This document shows, in pieces, positions 34,601-46,032 of a stretch of DNA of 64,000 bases. A model generated the notes under the pieces. It had not been told where the DNA came from. It was given only the letters and a program-made list of their open reading frames with translations, and did no database searches. Origin of the DNA: Siphonodentalium dalli. Its lineage: Eukaryota; Mollusca; Scaphopoda; Gadilida; Siphonodentaliidae. Numbering within the stretch: the stretch's first letter is position 1; every line of letters begins with the position of its first letter. The translations under genes were made by a program, and so were the position numbers. Where the stretch lies: NCBI GenBank assembly GCA_032622095.1, contig CP136063.1:15291814-15355813 (forward strand), in the 5' to 3' direction.

Positions 34601-35233
34601 TTGAATATCATATTTCGTTCATCAGATTTGTCAAATTGTCCGTTTGTGTCTCCCATTACGATTACGTTACCATATGATTTGTAGGTGTCACATAGGTCAC
34701 CAAGCGTTTTGCATACTCTTCGTAATATTGTATGGTATAGTTTGTAGATGGTAGATATACTTGGAGGAGATATATAAAACCGTCATCCTAATTTGTATCC
34801 CTAAAATACGATCATCATTAATTGCAAGCGGACATATACGATTTGATAATTTCTTATGCCATAGCAAGGCAACACCACCACTAGGTCTACCTCTCTTGTT
34901 GGGAATATTTTGGCGAGAATCGCATACGGCATGATACTCATAGTCCTTGTTAAGCGAACCGAGGAAATCAAGATTGCATTGATAAAGCCAATGCTCACTT
35001 AAGCCTACGATATCATTAGCGCCATTCTTGAGCAATGATGCCAAGTAATGACCCGAATATGTGATACCTGTACAGTTCCAGTTGAGTAGGTTTAATTCAG
35101 GAGATTCCATCACGCGTTTGCATTCAACTACTGTTAATGTGATACTATTAGTTGTTACATTTATACTTGTAATTAGACATATTAATGTCAACAGCAAAGT
35201 CGTATAACGCATTGTTGAATCATGTATATGCAA
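31613..35233 (-). pseudogene. LINE ORF2: APE endonuclease + reverse transcriptase (few lesions)
   Basis: The endonuclease starts in ELNLLNWNCTGI, with GLSEHWL and RGRPSGGVALLW (34697-35233). A frameshift near 34760-34800 and another near 34590 separate it from the rest, and a GDTNG motif lies between them. The 32354-34570 segment has SNHRPI (usually SDHRP; the Asp is replaced), then RT motifs GKAAGWDGIS, FLDVWKAFDTVW (catalytic Asp kept), RQGARQGSILSPF and HADDMVLLS (YADD-type). An in-frame TAA at 32354-32356 ends it, but the same frame continues through 31613-32260, which carries a CPLC-(4-8)-RHALIEC cysteine-histidine motif. Only two indels and one stop are seen, so it was recently active. 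Confidence 0.85.
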
Positions 35234-35286
35234 TGTAAATACAACATAAATAAGTGAGCATAATCATATATGCATACATGCATTGA

Positions 35287-36645
35287 CTAGTCACGATTTT
35301 TGTGGACCCACATTCTGCAGATTGCGCCTTTTGGCCAGAAGTTAGATGCGAGAACGTTCTCCAGATCATCGTCACAAATGTTGATACGAGCCGTGTTTCC
35401 TCTTAACATCCGGATAACAGTGAAACGTACGTTTTCGTACATTAAGTGTTTCGTGATGTCGTGAATTGTCACTCGGTTGGAGAAACCACCAAGGAATACC
35501 TGTGATGTTTTAATCGGGCCATCTTGCTTGTTATAGTAATAGTCATCAGGTTCATTGTCCGAATATCGCGGGCTTCTTGTATTGTTCGAGGCGTTATGTC
35601 TGCGATTATCTTCATAGGATGGAACTCTGGATTCATAGGATACATCATTTGGGGCACTGGAATGTGAATCATCCACTGAAGCTTCATCACTGGCCTGAGA
35701 GCGGTCACATGTATCATCATAAGCAAGGAATGCATCCATCATTTTATTGAGTGTGTCTGATATATCGCGTTGAGGTTTGGATACATTGTCCATTGAAACA
35801 CTCACACATTCCACAAATACTTGGAGGTTATTGGTCACGCTTGTGGTGAAGTTCCGGAATTCATCTTTCATTATATTCACGTTATTTTTAATTGTTTCAT
35901 TCATTAGTTTATCGCAGGAGTGTGTTGGTTGAACATGCTTTTTATTTACTAAATCCTTTAATGTTGATAGTTGTCCTTCAACGCTTTTTTGTTTACGACT
36001 AAACTCCTCCAACACATTTACTATGGTACCCACATCCGATTTGACGCCGACAATTTCACTTTTTAATCTTTTCACACCAGAGTATTTTTCATCTTGTATT
36101 CTTTCCATTGTTAATTTCACACTTTCTAAGTCTTCATCCATTGTTTTTATTTTAGTATTTACATTCGCAACATCTTTTTTGAGTTGGTTCACATCTTTTA
36201 CAATACATAGTTTTTCATCAATTTTATCTAATCGAGCTTCCATTTGAGCTATTGTTGAATCCAACTTCGGAATACGTTCGGAGAAGTCTTTATGGAATTT
36301 TTCATTTTCCGTTTTTATCAGAGATATATCTCGGAGGATTTTAACAATCGAGCTGTTGACGTTCACATTGGATATTGCCTGGTCGTCGTCGATTACCGGC
36401 ATGATTGATATTGAAGGACGGCTAACACTTTTATTTCTAACACCTTTACTTATAACGTCACTGATGCTATCACCATCCTTATCGACCATAAATTTCATCA
36501 ATTTGTATATATCCACTGCCATTCTCATATTACGACTGTTTTTGTCAATAATATGATCACCGGTTAAACTTCGAACAACGCGTTGTTTCATTGATGAGGA
36601 AGAGTCATATGGAAAGCTATTGTCAATTGTTGCATGCATGAACAC
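35287..36645 (-). CDS. LINE ORF1 protein, 452 aa, coiled coil
   Basis: Intact frame directly upstream of ORF2 on the minus strand, with a 53-bp gap. The middle half is rich in heptad-like acidic and basic residues (for example EKFHKDFSERIPKLDSTIAQ and MEARLDKIDEKLCIVKDVNQ) and should form a long coiled coil for oligomerisation. A Ser/Asp/Asn-rich linker follows, then a C-terminal domain with QVFLGGFSNRVTIHDITKHL and WPKGAICRMWV, similar in layout to nucleic-acid-binding C-terminal domains of LINE ORF1 proteins. Known ORF1 proteins bind RNA and act as chaperones in the retrotransposition particle. No zinc knuckle is visible. The start is the first ATG; an earlier one is not excluded. Confidence 0.75.
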   Translation of the reverse strand: MFMHATIDNSFPYDSSSSMKQRVVRSLTGDHIIDKNSRNMRMAVDIYKLMKFMVDKDGDSISDVISKGVRNKSVSRPSISIMPVIDDDQAISNVNVNSSIVKILRDISLIKTENEKFHKDFSERIPKLDSTIAQMEARLDKIDEKLCIVKDVNQLKKDVANVNTKIKTMDEDLESVKLTMERIQDEKYSGVKRLKSEIVGVKSDVGTIVNVLEEFSRKQKSVEGQLSTLKDLVNKKHVQPTHSCDKLMNETIKNNVNIMKDEFRNFTTSVTNNLQVFVECVSVSMDNVSKPQRDISDTLNKMMDAFLAYDDTCDRSQASDEASVDDSHSSAPNDVSYESRVPSYEDNRRHNASNNTRSPRYSDNEPDDYYYNKQDGPIKTSQVFLGGFSNRVTIHDITKHLMYENVRFTVIRMLRGNTARINICDDDLENVLASNFWPKGAICRMWVHKNRD

Positions 36646-37245
36646 GTTGTCGCGGAGAGTATCGAAAAGTTTATCTTGGTTAGCAACAAATTCTATTATT
36701 GTGGACTAAACACATCTTGCGTTGTTGAGTTAATGAACAGTAACACAGCTTGTAGATTGTCGGTTACTTTAGTAGAGTCCTCTTGTTTACGGGTGTATTG
36801 CTGTGACTCAATGCTATCGTACCACACCGATAAACACATCGCTAGTGACCGTTGGCGGCTTGAATCACCCATTGTCATTTGTCGATTTTTTACAACCGCT
36901 GGTTATTGAATGTCATCGGGGAATCCCCTAAACAGCTGATCAAGCGTGACGGTTTCACACGACGAGAATTTCTGTACTGACAGCGTACACGTGAGTACAG
37001 TTCATTGGCCAATTTGGACAGGGGGTAATGGTGGCTATATCATTAAGCATGATTACGATAATATTGAAATGACGAAACATCATACCGGCACAGTCCAAAC
37101 ATCCCGGTTAAGCGAATCTTGATCTTGTCACCATCTTGTACCTGAGAAATTCCGCAAACACTAGAACATATTCAAACATCGATACCTTGTCCGATTTTCG
37201 AGAAAACACGCATAACTTGAAGACAGAAACAATTTGACATACGAT

Positions 37246-38815
37246 CTATACTAAAGCACAACTGATGATTATTTATCCCACATGAGATATTCAGATAATA
37301 AGATTAACCCCATCTATACTAAAGCACAACTGATGATTATTTATCATACAGGAAATTGTTCAGATAATAAGTTTAACCCCATCTATACTAAAGCACAACT
37401 GATGATTATTTATCATACAGGAAATTGTTCAGATAATAAGTTTAACCCCATCTATACTGAAGCACAACTGATGATTATTTATCATACAGGAAATTGTTCA
37501 GATAATAAGATTAACCCCATCTATACTAAAGCACAACTGATGATTATTTATCCCACATGAGATATTCAGATAATAAGATTAACCCCATCTATACTAAAGC
37601 AAAACTGATGAGTATTTATCCCACATGAGATATTCAGATAATAAGATTAACCCCATCTATACTAAAGCACAACTGATGATTATTTATCCCACATGAGATA
37701 TTCAGATAATAACATTAACCCCATCTATACTAAAGCACAACTGATGATTATTTATCATACAGGAAATTGTTCAGATAATAAGTTTAACCCCATCTATACT
37801 AAAGCACAACTGATGATTATTTATCATACAGGAAATTGTTCAGATAATAAGTTTAACCCCATCTATACTAAAGCACAACTGATGATTATTTATCATACAG
37901 GAAATTGTTCAGATAATAAGTTTAACCCCATCTATAATAAAGCACAACTGATGATTATTTATCCCACAGGAGATATTCAGATAATAAGATTAACCCCATC
38001 TATAATAAAGCACAACTGATGATTATTTATCATACAGGAAATTGTTCAGATAATAAGTTTAACCCCATCTATACTAAAGCACAACTGATGATTATTTATC
38101 ATACAGGAAATTGTTCAGATAATAAGTTTAACCCCATCTATACTAAAGCACAACTGATGATTATTTATCATACAGGAAATTTTTCAGATAATAAGTTTAA
38201 CCCCATCTATACTAAAGCACAACTGATGATTATTTATCATACAGGAAATTGTTCAGATAATAAGTTTAACCCCATCTATAATAAAGCACAACTGATGATT
38301 ATTTATCCCACAGGAGATATTCAGATAATAAGATTAACCCCATCTATAATAAAGCACAACTGATGAGTATTTATCATACAGGAAATTGTTCAGATAATAA
38401 GTTTTACCCCATCTATACTAAAGCACAACTGATGATTATTTATCATACAGGAAATTGTTCAGATAATAAGTTTAACCCCATCTATACTAAAGCACAACTG
38501 ATGATTATTTATCATACAGGAAATTGTTCAGATAATAAGTTTAACCCCATCTATACTAAAGCACAACTGATGATTATTTATCATACAGGAAATTGTTCAG
38601 ATAATAAGTTTAACCCCATCTATACTAAAGCACAACTGATGATTATTTATCATACAGGAAATTGTTCAGATAATAAGTTTAACCCCATCTATACTAAAGC
38701 ACAACTGATGATTATTTATCATACAGGAAATTGTTCAGATAATAAGTTTAACCCCATCTATACTAAAGCAAAACTGATGAGTATTTATCCCACATGAGAT
38801 AGTCAGATACTAAGT
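37246..38815. repeat. 68/69-bp satellite, about 23 units
   Basis: Unit: AACCCCATCTATACTAAAGC, ACAACTGATGATTATTTATC, then either ATACAGGAAATTGTTCAGAT-AATAAGTTT (69 bp) or CCACATGAGATATTCAGAT-AATAAGATT (68 bp). Type 1 runs in blocks of three to six, with type 2 mainly at block edges. Because 69 is a multiple of three, plus-strand frames of up to 144 codons encoding a 23-residue repeat stay open, with no sign of being a gene. Confidence 0.95.
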
Positions 38816-39007
38816 TCGACAATCGCCCATCTAAACAGTTCCCTAAAAAAATATAGCTCCTTCTGCACTTTTATTTTTCTGTCGTCTGCTTTTATCACCT
38901 TAACATCCATCGAATTCCCTCCAAATGAAAAGTAGACGATTCCAATGTATATGTTTGTAACTAAATGGAACAATCCATTTAATATATAACGGGTTAACAT
39001 TGGAAAT

Positions 39008-39228
39008 AATTCGAAGACACTACTATAACGATAGGCCAAAAAGCTAAAATCATTCGGAGACACTACTATAATGATAGGCCAAACAGCTAAAATCATTCGG
39101 AGACACTACTATAAAGATAGGCCAAAAAGCTAAATTCATTCGGATACACTACTATAACGATAGGCCAAACAGCAAAATTAATTCGGAGACACCACTATAA
39201 AGATAGGCCAAACAGCTACAATCATTAA
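39008..39228. repeat. 43-bp minisatellite, five units
   Basis: ATTCGGAGACACTACTATAA then (C/T/A)GATAGGCCAAA(A/C)AGCTAAAATC repeats at 43-bp spacing. It abuts the inverted-repeat element at 39240. Confidence 0.9.
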
Positions 39229-39239
39229 CATATAAATTA

Positions 39240-39696
39240 AGATTATGCCATGAATCTCTTCTCTGGCTAACGCACGTAGAAATCATATTGCACAATAACT
39301 AATCATTGGATGTTGTAAGTTTTGACAGGGCACCTTATAAAGTCGACAAAATAACGCGGGTAATATATTTCTTAGTCATTGTCTGTTACTGCACTTTCGG
39401 AATTTAAGTGAATTTGTGAGAGATTTTGCTTTGCGTCGTTTGCAATTTTTCTTGGATAATGAACTCCATGTTTATTGCGATATCGGCTCACAAAATTCAG
39501 AGAAAAGCATGCAATTTTGAGTTGGGACATTCAGTGAAGTACATTATGATGGAACATATACTAACTAAGAACTATATTTCCCGAGTTATTTTTTCGACTT
39601 CGTTCCCTGTCAAAACTTTAAAACGTTCCAAGGTTGTGTCATGGTATAATATGATCTATACGTGCGTTAGCCAGAGTTGAAATTCGTGGCATGATG
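39240..39696. mobile_element. Inverted-repeat (MITE-like) element with about 140-bp arms
   Basis: The left arm (39243-39380) contains ATGCCATGAATCTC-TCTCTGGCTAACGCACGTAGA and TTTTGACAGGG-ACC-AAGTCGA-AAAATAACGCGGG. The right arm (39540-39696) is its imperfect inverse. The interior has TTTATTGCGATATCGGCTCA. A second copy, cut by the CR1-like LINE, lies at 26636-26757 plus 30834-30990. No coding capacity. The superfamily is unknown because the precise ends and target duplication are unclear. Confidence 0.65.
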
Positions 39697-40266
39697 TAAC
39701 ATTATATCGACATCGCGCTTCGAACATTAATATACACGTGCACGTATCTGTATATCGTGTCGCTGGATTCAACTATTGTCGGGAACACTGTTTGGGGTTT
39801 TTACCCTTGTCAAACAATAGTGATGTAATGTCATATTGTTCTCCGTCTCAATGTCGTTCAACACATCCTCCATGAAGCGATAGCCACATAAGGTATACAT
39901 GTACAACCCACCATGAACATACAGATAGTCAGACACTCCATCTTTAGATATGAAACTCGTCGTCTGTTTGTGTATCTATATGTGTGTGTAACTCGGTCAC
40001 GATTTTGGCGCGTTTATAACTTGTCAACCATGCGTCCAATGGAAATGGTATTCTAATTTGCCAGTGTGAACATCGGAGGATGGTACCAGTGGGTACCGTT
40101 CAGTAGATTCGCCGGAACTCGGTTAGAATGCTATCGGCGCTAAATAATGCTATTTTAATCTTTCAGTTTAGCGTACATCTGATAAAAGAATGTTTATAAA
40201 AGCAACATAAGCGCGAAGCGCTCGATGTTCAAGGTCACATGCCGCTAACTAAAGGCTCCCAAATTG
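39697..40266. other. No gene seen
   Basis: Presumed intronic DNA with no repeat or domain recognised. Confidence 0.45.
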
Positions 40267-40420
40267 AGCCTGTTTCAGTTAGTATATAGAGTAATAAAGT
40301 AAAATACATTGATTGTGTTTCATTCCATATGTACATGCAAATATGTGGGTGGGGTGGGGTGGGAGGGTAGAACATACAGCTTTAGTGAAATGAAATGTTC
40401 TCACACATGGCCCACAGTGC
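40267..40420. repeat. Diverged repeat containing the empty site of the adjacent element
   Basis: GAGCCTGTTTCAGTTA...AGAGTAATAAA...TTCCATATGTACATGCAAATATGTGGGTGGGG matches the sequence on both sides of the element at 40577-41459 (40503-40576 and 41460-41545) but has no insertion. Confidence 0.65.
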
Positions 40421-40576
40421 AGGGGCCTGTGAATTTTATGCTGCCGAATTAAGATTGCCAATGGGGTCAGTTTAAGATCAATAAATGAACAAAGCTGAAT
40501 AAATTATCCCGAATTGAATCTGTTTCAGTTATTAAATAGTAATAAATTAACATTCTGATTTTGTTTTCGCTCCATA

Positions 40577-41459
40577 CACCCTAAATCTAGTTGGATAAGC
40601 AGTTATCCAACAGTCAATCAACCGTTGTATGCCCACAGCACCTATCTACGTTGTGTGAAAAGTTGCATGACAATTTGGTTGGATACACTTTTACACAACG
40701 TTGCATATATATTTTCTACCAACGGTTGTATGTTAATTATACAACGTGTTGGATGAAATTTCACACAACACTCAATCAACGATTATTGCCTACAGCACCT
40801 ATCTACGTTTATTGAACTGTTGGGTGTTGGGTAGAGTTGGATGACATTTGTTGATTGGAAAGTTTACCCAACGTTGATTGGAAAGTAAATGGGGCAAGAC
40901 GTCGTGGATAGCCTTGCCGGTTTAGTATACCTTTGTTATAATTATTCTTTGTACGATACACTGATTATGTAGGCTTTATGTGTTGGGTGTATGAGTGTAC
41001 TACTTTAGTCAAATTAGTGTCGTCAGCAGAAATTGTTGTGTAAATTTGTAAACGTCAAAATTTGGCAAATATAAATAAATATACACTCAATACATAAAGC
41101 CTACATAATCAGTGTATCGTACAAAGAATAATTATAACAAAGGTATACTGTACCGGCAAAGCTATCCACTATGTCTTGCCCCATTTTCCAGTCGCTCAGG
41201 AATTTTTTCACGCAGTCGTCCATCTTGTTTTGAAATATTTGGAGCCAAAAACTCGCATGATCGCCCGCACCGGAAACGCGCTGCTATTGGATGACCCGGT
41301 CACGTGGCGGTTTTATCCAATGTGGTATGAAAGTAATACCACAGAAGACAGTTCACGCAATCAGTTGTGTACATCGTACTAAACTGTTGGATAATAAGTA
41401 CACAACAAATTCGCACCCAACGAGTTGTATACAACGTTCATCCAACTATATTTAGGGTG
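40577..41459. mobile_element. Tc1/mariner-type non-autonomous element
   Basis: Flanked by TA on each side (40575-40576 and 41460-41461), with inverted ends CACCCTAAATCTAGTTGGAT and ATCCAACTATATTTAGGGTG. A paralogous uninterrupted sequence at 40330-40350 (TTCCATATGTACATG) contains a single TA where this one has TA-element-TA, which supports the boundaries and the TA duplication. Inside is a second, larger inverted repeat (40880-40992 and 41075-41190), plus many ACAACGTTG-like words. No transposase is encoded. Confidence 0.75.
40880..41190. repeat. Internal inverted repeat with about 113-bp arms
   Basis: 40880-40992 (AAATGGGGCAAGAC ... CATAAAGCC-type) and 41075-41190 are near-perfect inverses around an 80-bp loop. 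Both include TATACCTTTGTTATAATTAT or its inverse. It may be a nested foldback within the TA-flanked element. Confidence 0.8.
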
Positions 41460-41461
41460 TA

Positions 41462-43685
41462 TGTGCATGTGTATATGTGGAGTGGAGTGCTGAAATACAG
41501 TTTCAGTGAAATACAGTTTTACTACGCGTGTACAGTGAAAAAAAGGAGAAGCACCGTGCCATTGCTAACATAGAAATGATAATTTGTTCATGACCGCGGA
41601 CACAAGAAAGTAACAAAGACTACTTATAGTACATATAAGATAGTAGTTATCGTTATATGTGTTCCCGGCTCTAGGATAAATCCTTTCCCCAGTGATTGTA
41701 TTGGTAGGGTTAATTATGTAGTGGTAAGCACTGTGTAACAGGAGAGGCACATGAAACGATGAATACGAGCGTACACACCAAAGTAATACGATCATACCTT
41801 AATTCCTGATGACTGGTTGCATTCATTGTACAACACAGGTATGAGTAGAAGAACAGAATAACCCAGTGACAATAGTGTGACATACGCTATAGTGAATGTA
41901 TAGATAACATGGACATCAAACCTTATATGGACACATTCTACTAGTAATAACTACCCGTTCTTGATAGCGAGAGCGGGACTTCACCCAGAACTTCCCTACC
42001 AGCAACACCTCTTCATAACCTGTTTACACAGTGCTTTCCGGCAGAGAAGTATACAAATATAAAGTTGTCAAAACTTATGGACTCCTGATTTTGTTCCCGT
42101 TCCACGACCAATCTATCATTCTACACTAGATACGGGACACAATCCCTTAGTATATACATAAACACCACACAAATGACAATGCAACCACTATCTGTATACA
42201 TACACCTCAGACATGACCACATATGCATAGCAACCACCAAGGGTGCTTATACGCAAGGCAGGTGAATGACGTCATATAATTGTTCATATATCCATCAGTG
42301 ATTTTTCAAGATCGCGGTTATAGATTCTGGAGAAATTATCACGTGACTTCCGGTTAGCAACTGTGTGAAGATTGCAAAAAAACGCGGAATTGGAAATGAA
42401 GCATCGCGATAAAAATGAAAGTAACAACTTCACAACTTACGAAGAATTCACATGTGATTTATATATATATATACATTCATTCCCACACATAACAATACAG
42501 CCACTCCAAGTAAACAAATGCCCCCCACCCAGCATGACCACACAACACATGCATGTATACAAATACACCACTAAGTCGCCCCGTGTATTCCCATATGACA
42601 TATATTATTGGTTGAGGTGTTATCGAACCCGGACCCCGTTATCGAACACGGACCCCGTTATCACATTTTAAATAAAGGTTTGGCTGTGGATACAGATCTG
42701 AATTGTGTTTTGCGTGCCATTAAGAAATTCGATAATATTGTTTAACCCCAATCGCCATTTTGGCAGCAATCTTATAGCTGGTGATGATTATTAAATTCGC
42801 CTTGAATGTAATTATTGACACCGGGACAACAGTTGTACCAGTATGCAAAAAACGGTGCTCCTATCTTATTAGTGTGTAACATTGTTACATGTTCCCCTTT
42901 TTCAAATATTGTGGTCATTTGGGACGCCATCTTAGATTTGGTAAATATTCCTCGACTAAAATGTTTGGGAAATACTTGACTCAGCAACACCGAGTCTTCG
43001 TAACAGCAACGTATAGCACGCATTGGTTCAAAGCAGACATTGCGTGATGAACGTCATATTTGGCCCAACAAATTCGACACAGAATGCACATGATGGCCAC
43101 AGTGTAAGCTCCAATGTATCTTCTATCTGACAAGTCGATACAACTAACACAATTGGCAGCGCATTCCCACAAGGAGTAACGATATGTGGTGACATTTTTT
43201 ATAGTTTAGAGTAAATTTCATCATGTTGGCCGCAATCTTGGCCACCATATTTGAATTCGGTGTATACTTTTTGGCTCAATTATATGGGTGGTGTATGCAA
43301 GAAAACAATTTCATTCACACAATACAGCCCCTTTACTAAAATGGTATAACTGTCCTTATCGTGTAGCATTATATTGACTGGTCATAATAAAATTAATGCC
43401 TCTCCAAGTTGATTTATAATGCCATTGACACTTTTCATTAGCCCATTTAAATTGCTCCCATCCAATAATACCTCGAATCACATGATACACACGGTTAATC
43501 TGGTGATTATGAGACGTATATATATATATGAGATCAATCCGGGCAGTCGGATACAAATCTGGAGAGATGCGGACCAATGCACGGGAAATAGTTCCAATAA
43601 ATTGCGTTAATGCAGGCAAAGTTAATGAATATAACTCGATGAACACACCTTACCATGTTCTCACATTTAGTTCCTTGATTCACAG
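41462..43685. other. No gene seen
   Basis: Presumed intronic DNA before the VWA exon. It contains a short TA dinucleotide run (about 42461-42473) and two copies of TTATCGAAC(C/A)CGGACCCCG near 42620-42660. No other exon of the VWA gene was recognised here. Confidence 0.4.
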
Positions 43686-44017
43686 GAGCCGCGCAGGTTC
43701 CGGTCGACATCGTATTCCTGGTCGATGCTTCCGGAAGTGTTGGGTTAACTCCATTCAAGCAGCAGCTGGCATTCATCCGGGAATTCACGAGGGGCGCGGC
43801 GGTCGGTCCGGAAGCTGTACAGATCGGCCTCGTGACATTCTCTAGTAGACCACAGCCTCAGTTCGATCTCGACTCCTATAACGACACAGAGTCGATCATG
43901 CAGGCCGTCCAGATTGTTCCCTATTATCGCGGCAACACGGCGACGGGTCTGGCTCTTAAGCACGTCCGGACTGTCACATTCACAGAAGAAAAGGGGATGA
44001 GACCAGATGCTATCCAG
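43686..44017 (+). CDS. von Willebrand factor A domain, first exon
   Basis: After TTCCTTGATTCACAG the exon opens in phase 1 with AAQVPVDIVFLVDASGSVG and closes at GCTATCCAG|GTAATT in phase 0. It supplies the first three quarters of a VWA domain: the MIDAS DxSxS (DASGS), the QIGLVTFSS strand, and the GNTATG loop that holds the MIDAS threonine. VWA domains bind ligands or matrix through the MIDAS metal ion. GC content is clearly higher than the flanks and there are no stops, so this is real coding sequence. Secreted VWA proteins include collagens, matrilins and shell-matrix proteins. It continues at 46948. Confidence 0.93.
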
Positions 44018-45048
44018 GTAATTGTATTTATCCCACTATTTGGACCTTTAAATGTGTCTGTTTGTATTGTACTCATCAGTTAACAATGTATACATTATGT
44101 AACCGGAATGAAATAGGCGAATGTGTTAATTACGTCTCATAGTATATCGATGGAAAGTGATGTTGATAATAACTACTGTTTATGTATTATCGAAATAGTA
44201 TGTAGTAGTTTGATCATATGAGTGTTGTCAACGAATGTTCTGTTATTGAGAAAAATAAAACAGTGTACTAAATCTAGATTTTCGTTGATACAAATGGTGT
44301 CCAAACTTAACTCGTATACTGACTGCAGTACCAATTGTGGCTTGTTATATAACTGATATAATGTTGTTATAATACTGATACTACTGTACACGGTATACCT
44401 GGCATTGACCCATCCTAATTGTATCCAACAATAGTGCCTAATTGACACCAGATACGTGGTATGTAATGTACACCCCTTTACAGCAGACCCAGTTTGTGGT
44501 AGGTTTGTGCGATATTATTGTGCGATATTTTTTAAAAATTTTTAAGCGAAGCGATCGAGTCCTGATGTTGCCTTATACTGTTTTCGTTATCGTGTACAAC
44601 AGTTCTTTTAAAAAATGGCGATTTCACACAATTCTTAATAATGGCAATAACGTTTGTAGAGGATGCTGCTGAGAGCCAAAACTATCAAAGTAAACTATAA
44701 GCATATCTAACTCGAGCTGCCATGGGAAAATTGACCCATCAAAATAAATATAGACTGAATTATGGCAATACACTCTATCTTGGACTGCCTGACAGATTGA
44801 TTCGAAAACTTCAAATGGCGCAAAGCACTGCAACTAATTTGAACTAGAATTGTAACGAATGAAGAGCGGTATGTAAATATCGCAGACATTATTCAAGACC
44901 TCCAGTTGTTGCCTGTCACATGCACACCGGGTAATATTAAAAACTCTTCTATTGATGTTCAAATGTAAAAACTAACTGGCTCCTACACTGTTCGAAAATA
45001 CTTGTCGGTTTAACAGTGTATGACCTTCGAAATCCGACGGTCCCATAC
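44018..45048. other. Intron, no other feature recognised
   Basis: Start of the phase-0 intron between the two VWA exons (44018-46947). AT-rich with no ORF of note. Confidence 0.6.
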
Positions 45049-45690
45049 CGTTTCATCAGTTGTACGGTGAATCACCGTTGTTGTATGTGCCCATCAAAAT
45101 GGTCCAAGTTAAACATCTTCGTGATTCAAAGTTGATGCCGTAAAAATTCAATAGCATATTTATCGGCGACCAAATTATATACGACAATGACTCCATACAG
45201 TATGACTGAATGTAACTCTGCTGATATTTAATATGTATTATTAATTATTTGTGCTAAATCCATGATCCGGCATTCATTCTGTGTTATGCGGGCCCGTCTT
45301 ACTTGAGTACGTAATGACGTCATTCTCAAGTCAAGTGTCTTTAGAATTCACCAATTTTCATTCGCCATTTTGCGTATTTGATCGCAGGCGATGACACACT
45401 GTAGTTTTTTGGGGAAAATGTTACCCTTTCGGTTGTGGATTAATGTTAAGACTGTTGTTTAAACAGTTTTGTACCGTGGACCATGCTACAGTCTGATCGT
45501 ACAATGCATGTAAAACGACCAAAGGAAGATAGCGATGTTGCGGGGTATGACACTGTTAAAATGACGGGTATTTTTCTAACAGGTATTTTTCTAACAGTGA
45601 GCATTATGTCTGATATCGAATATGTACATTAACTGATCATTTTCAGCGCACATACAACAACGGTAATTCACCGTGCAATGGATGAAACGG
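45049..45690. repeat. Imperfect inverted repeat within the VWA intron
   Basis: 45049-45091 (CGTTTCATCAGTTGTACGGT-GAATCACCGTTGTTGTATGTGC) is mirrored by 45647-45690, and a weaker match extends outward through GACGGTC-CAT-CCG. The roughly 0.6-kb structure may be an old MITE; its ends are not clear. Confidence 0.5.
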
Positions 45691-46032
45691 CATGTGACCG
45701 TCAAAGAATTCAGGGGTGTGTATGCCTTATTACGGTGTTGTTATAATGATAATCCATTCAGTTGTACAAGATGTGACATGTGAGGCAGATCGAAGAATAT
45801 CACACCAACATATTGAAATGTTTACATTCCGGCGTCTACACGATGTTCGAATGAAGCTCTTGACATGACAGCGTTATTATATTAAATGTTCAAATCTCAA
45901 TTGGGGCGCCCAACTATTTGTGTGATGCAGCCGTAGACAATGCAAACGTTGTGCACAAGTGCGATGTGCAACACTGACCACAGGCGTTCAACTGTTGTGT
46001 AAGATACGCGGGTACTTCATCGTGTGACAGTA

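Larger units (their letters stand above)
31291..37245 (-). mobile_element. Second LINE, about 5.9 kb, with ORF1 and ORF2
   Basis: Minus-strand, near full-length non-LTR retrotransposon. Order on the minus strand is a 5' leader (about 36646-37245), ORF1 with coiled coil (35287-36645), ORF2 with APE endonuclease and RT (31613-35233), and a short 3' region with an AATAAA-like word near 31310. It is flanked on both sides by units of the 68/69-bp satellite. The ends are inferred from where the satellite stops, so they are approximate. It has few lesions and is younger than the LINE at 26.8-30.8 kb. The exact clade is not assigned. Confidence 0.75.

Noticed and set aside
37282-38797. Gene encoding a 23-residue tandem repeat protein
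   Set aside because: Open frames follow from a 69-bp non-coding unit; no start context, splice signals or codon bias.
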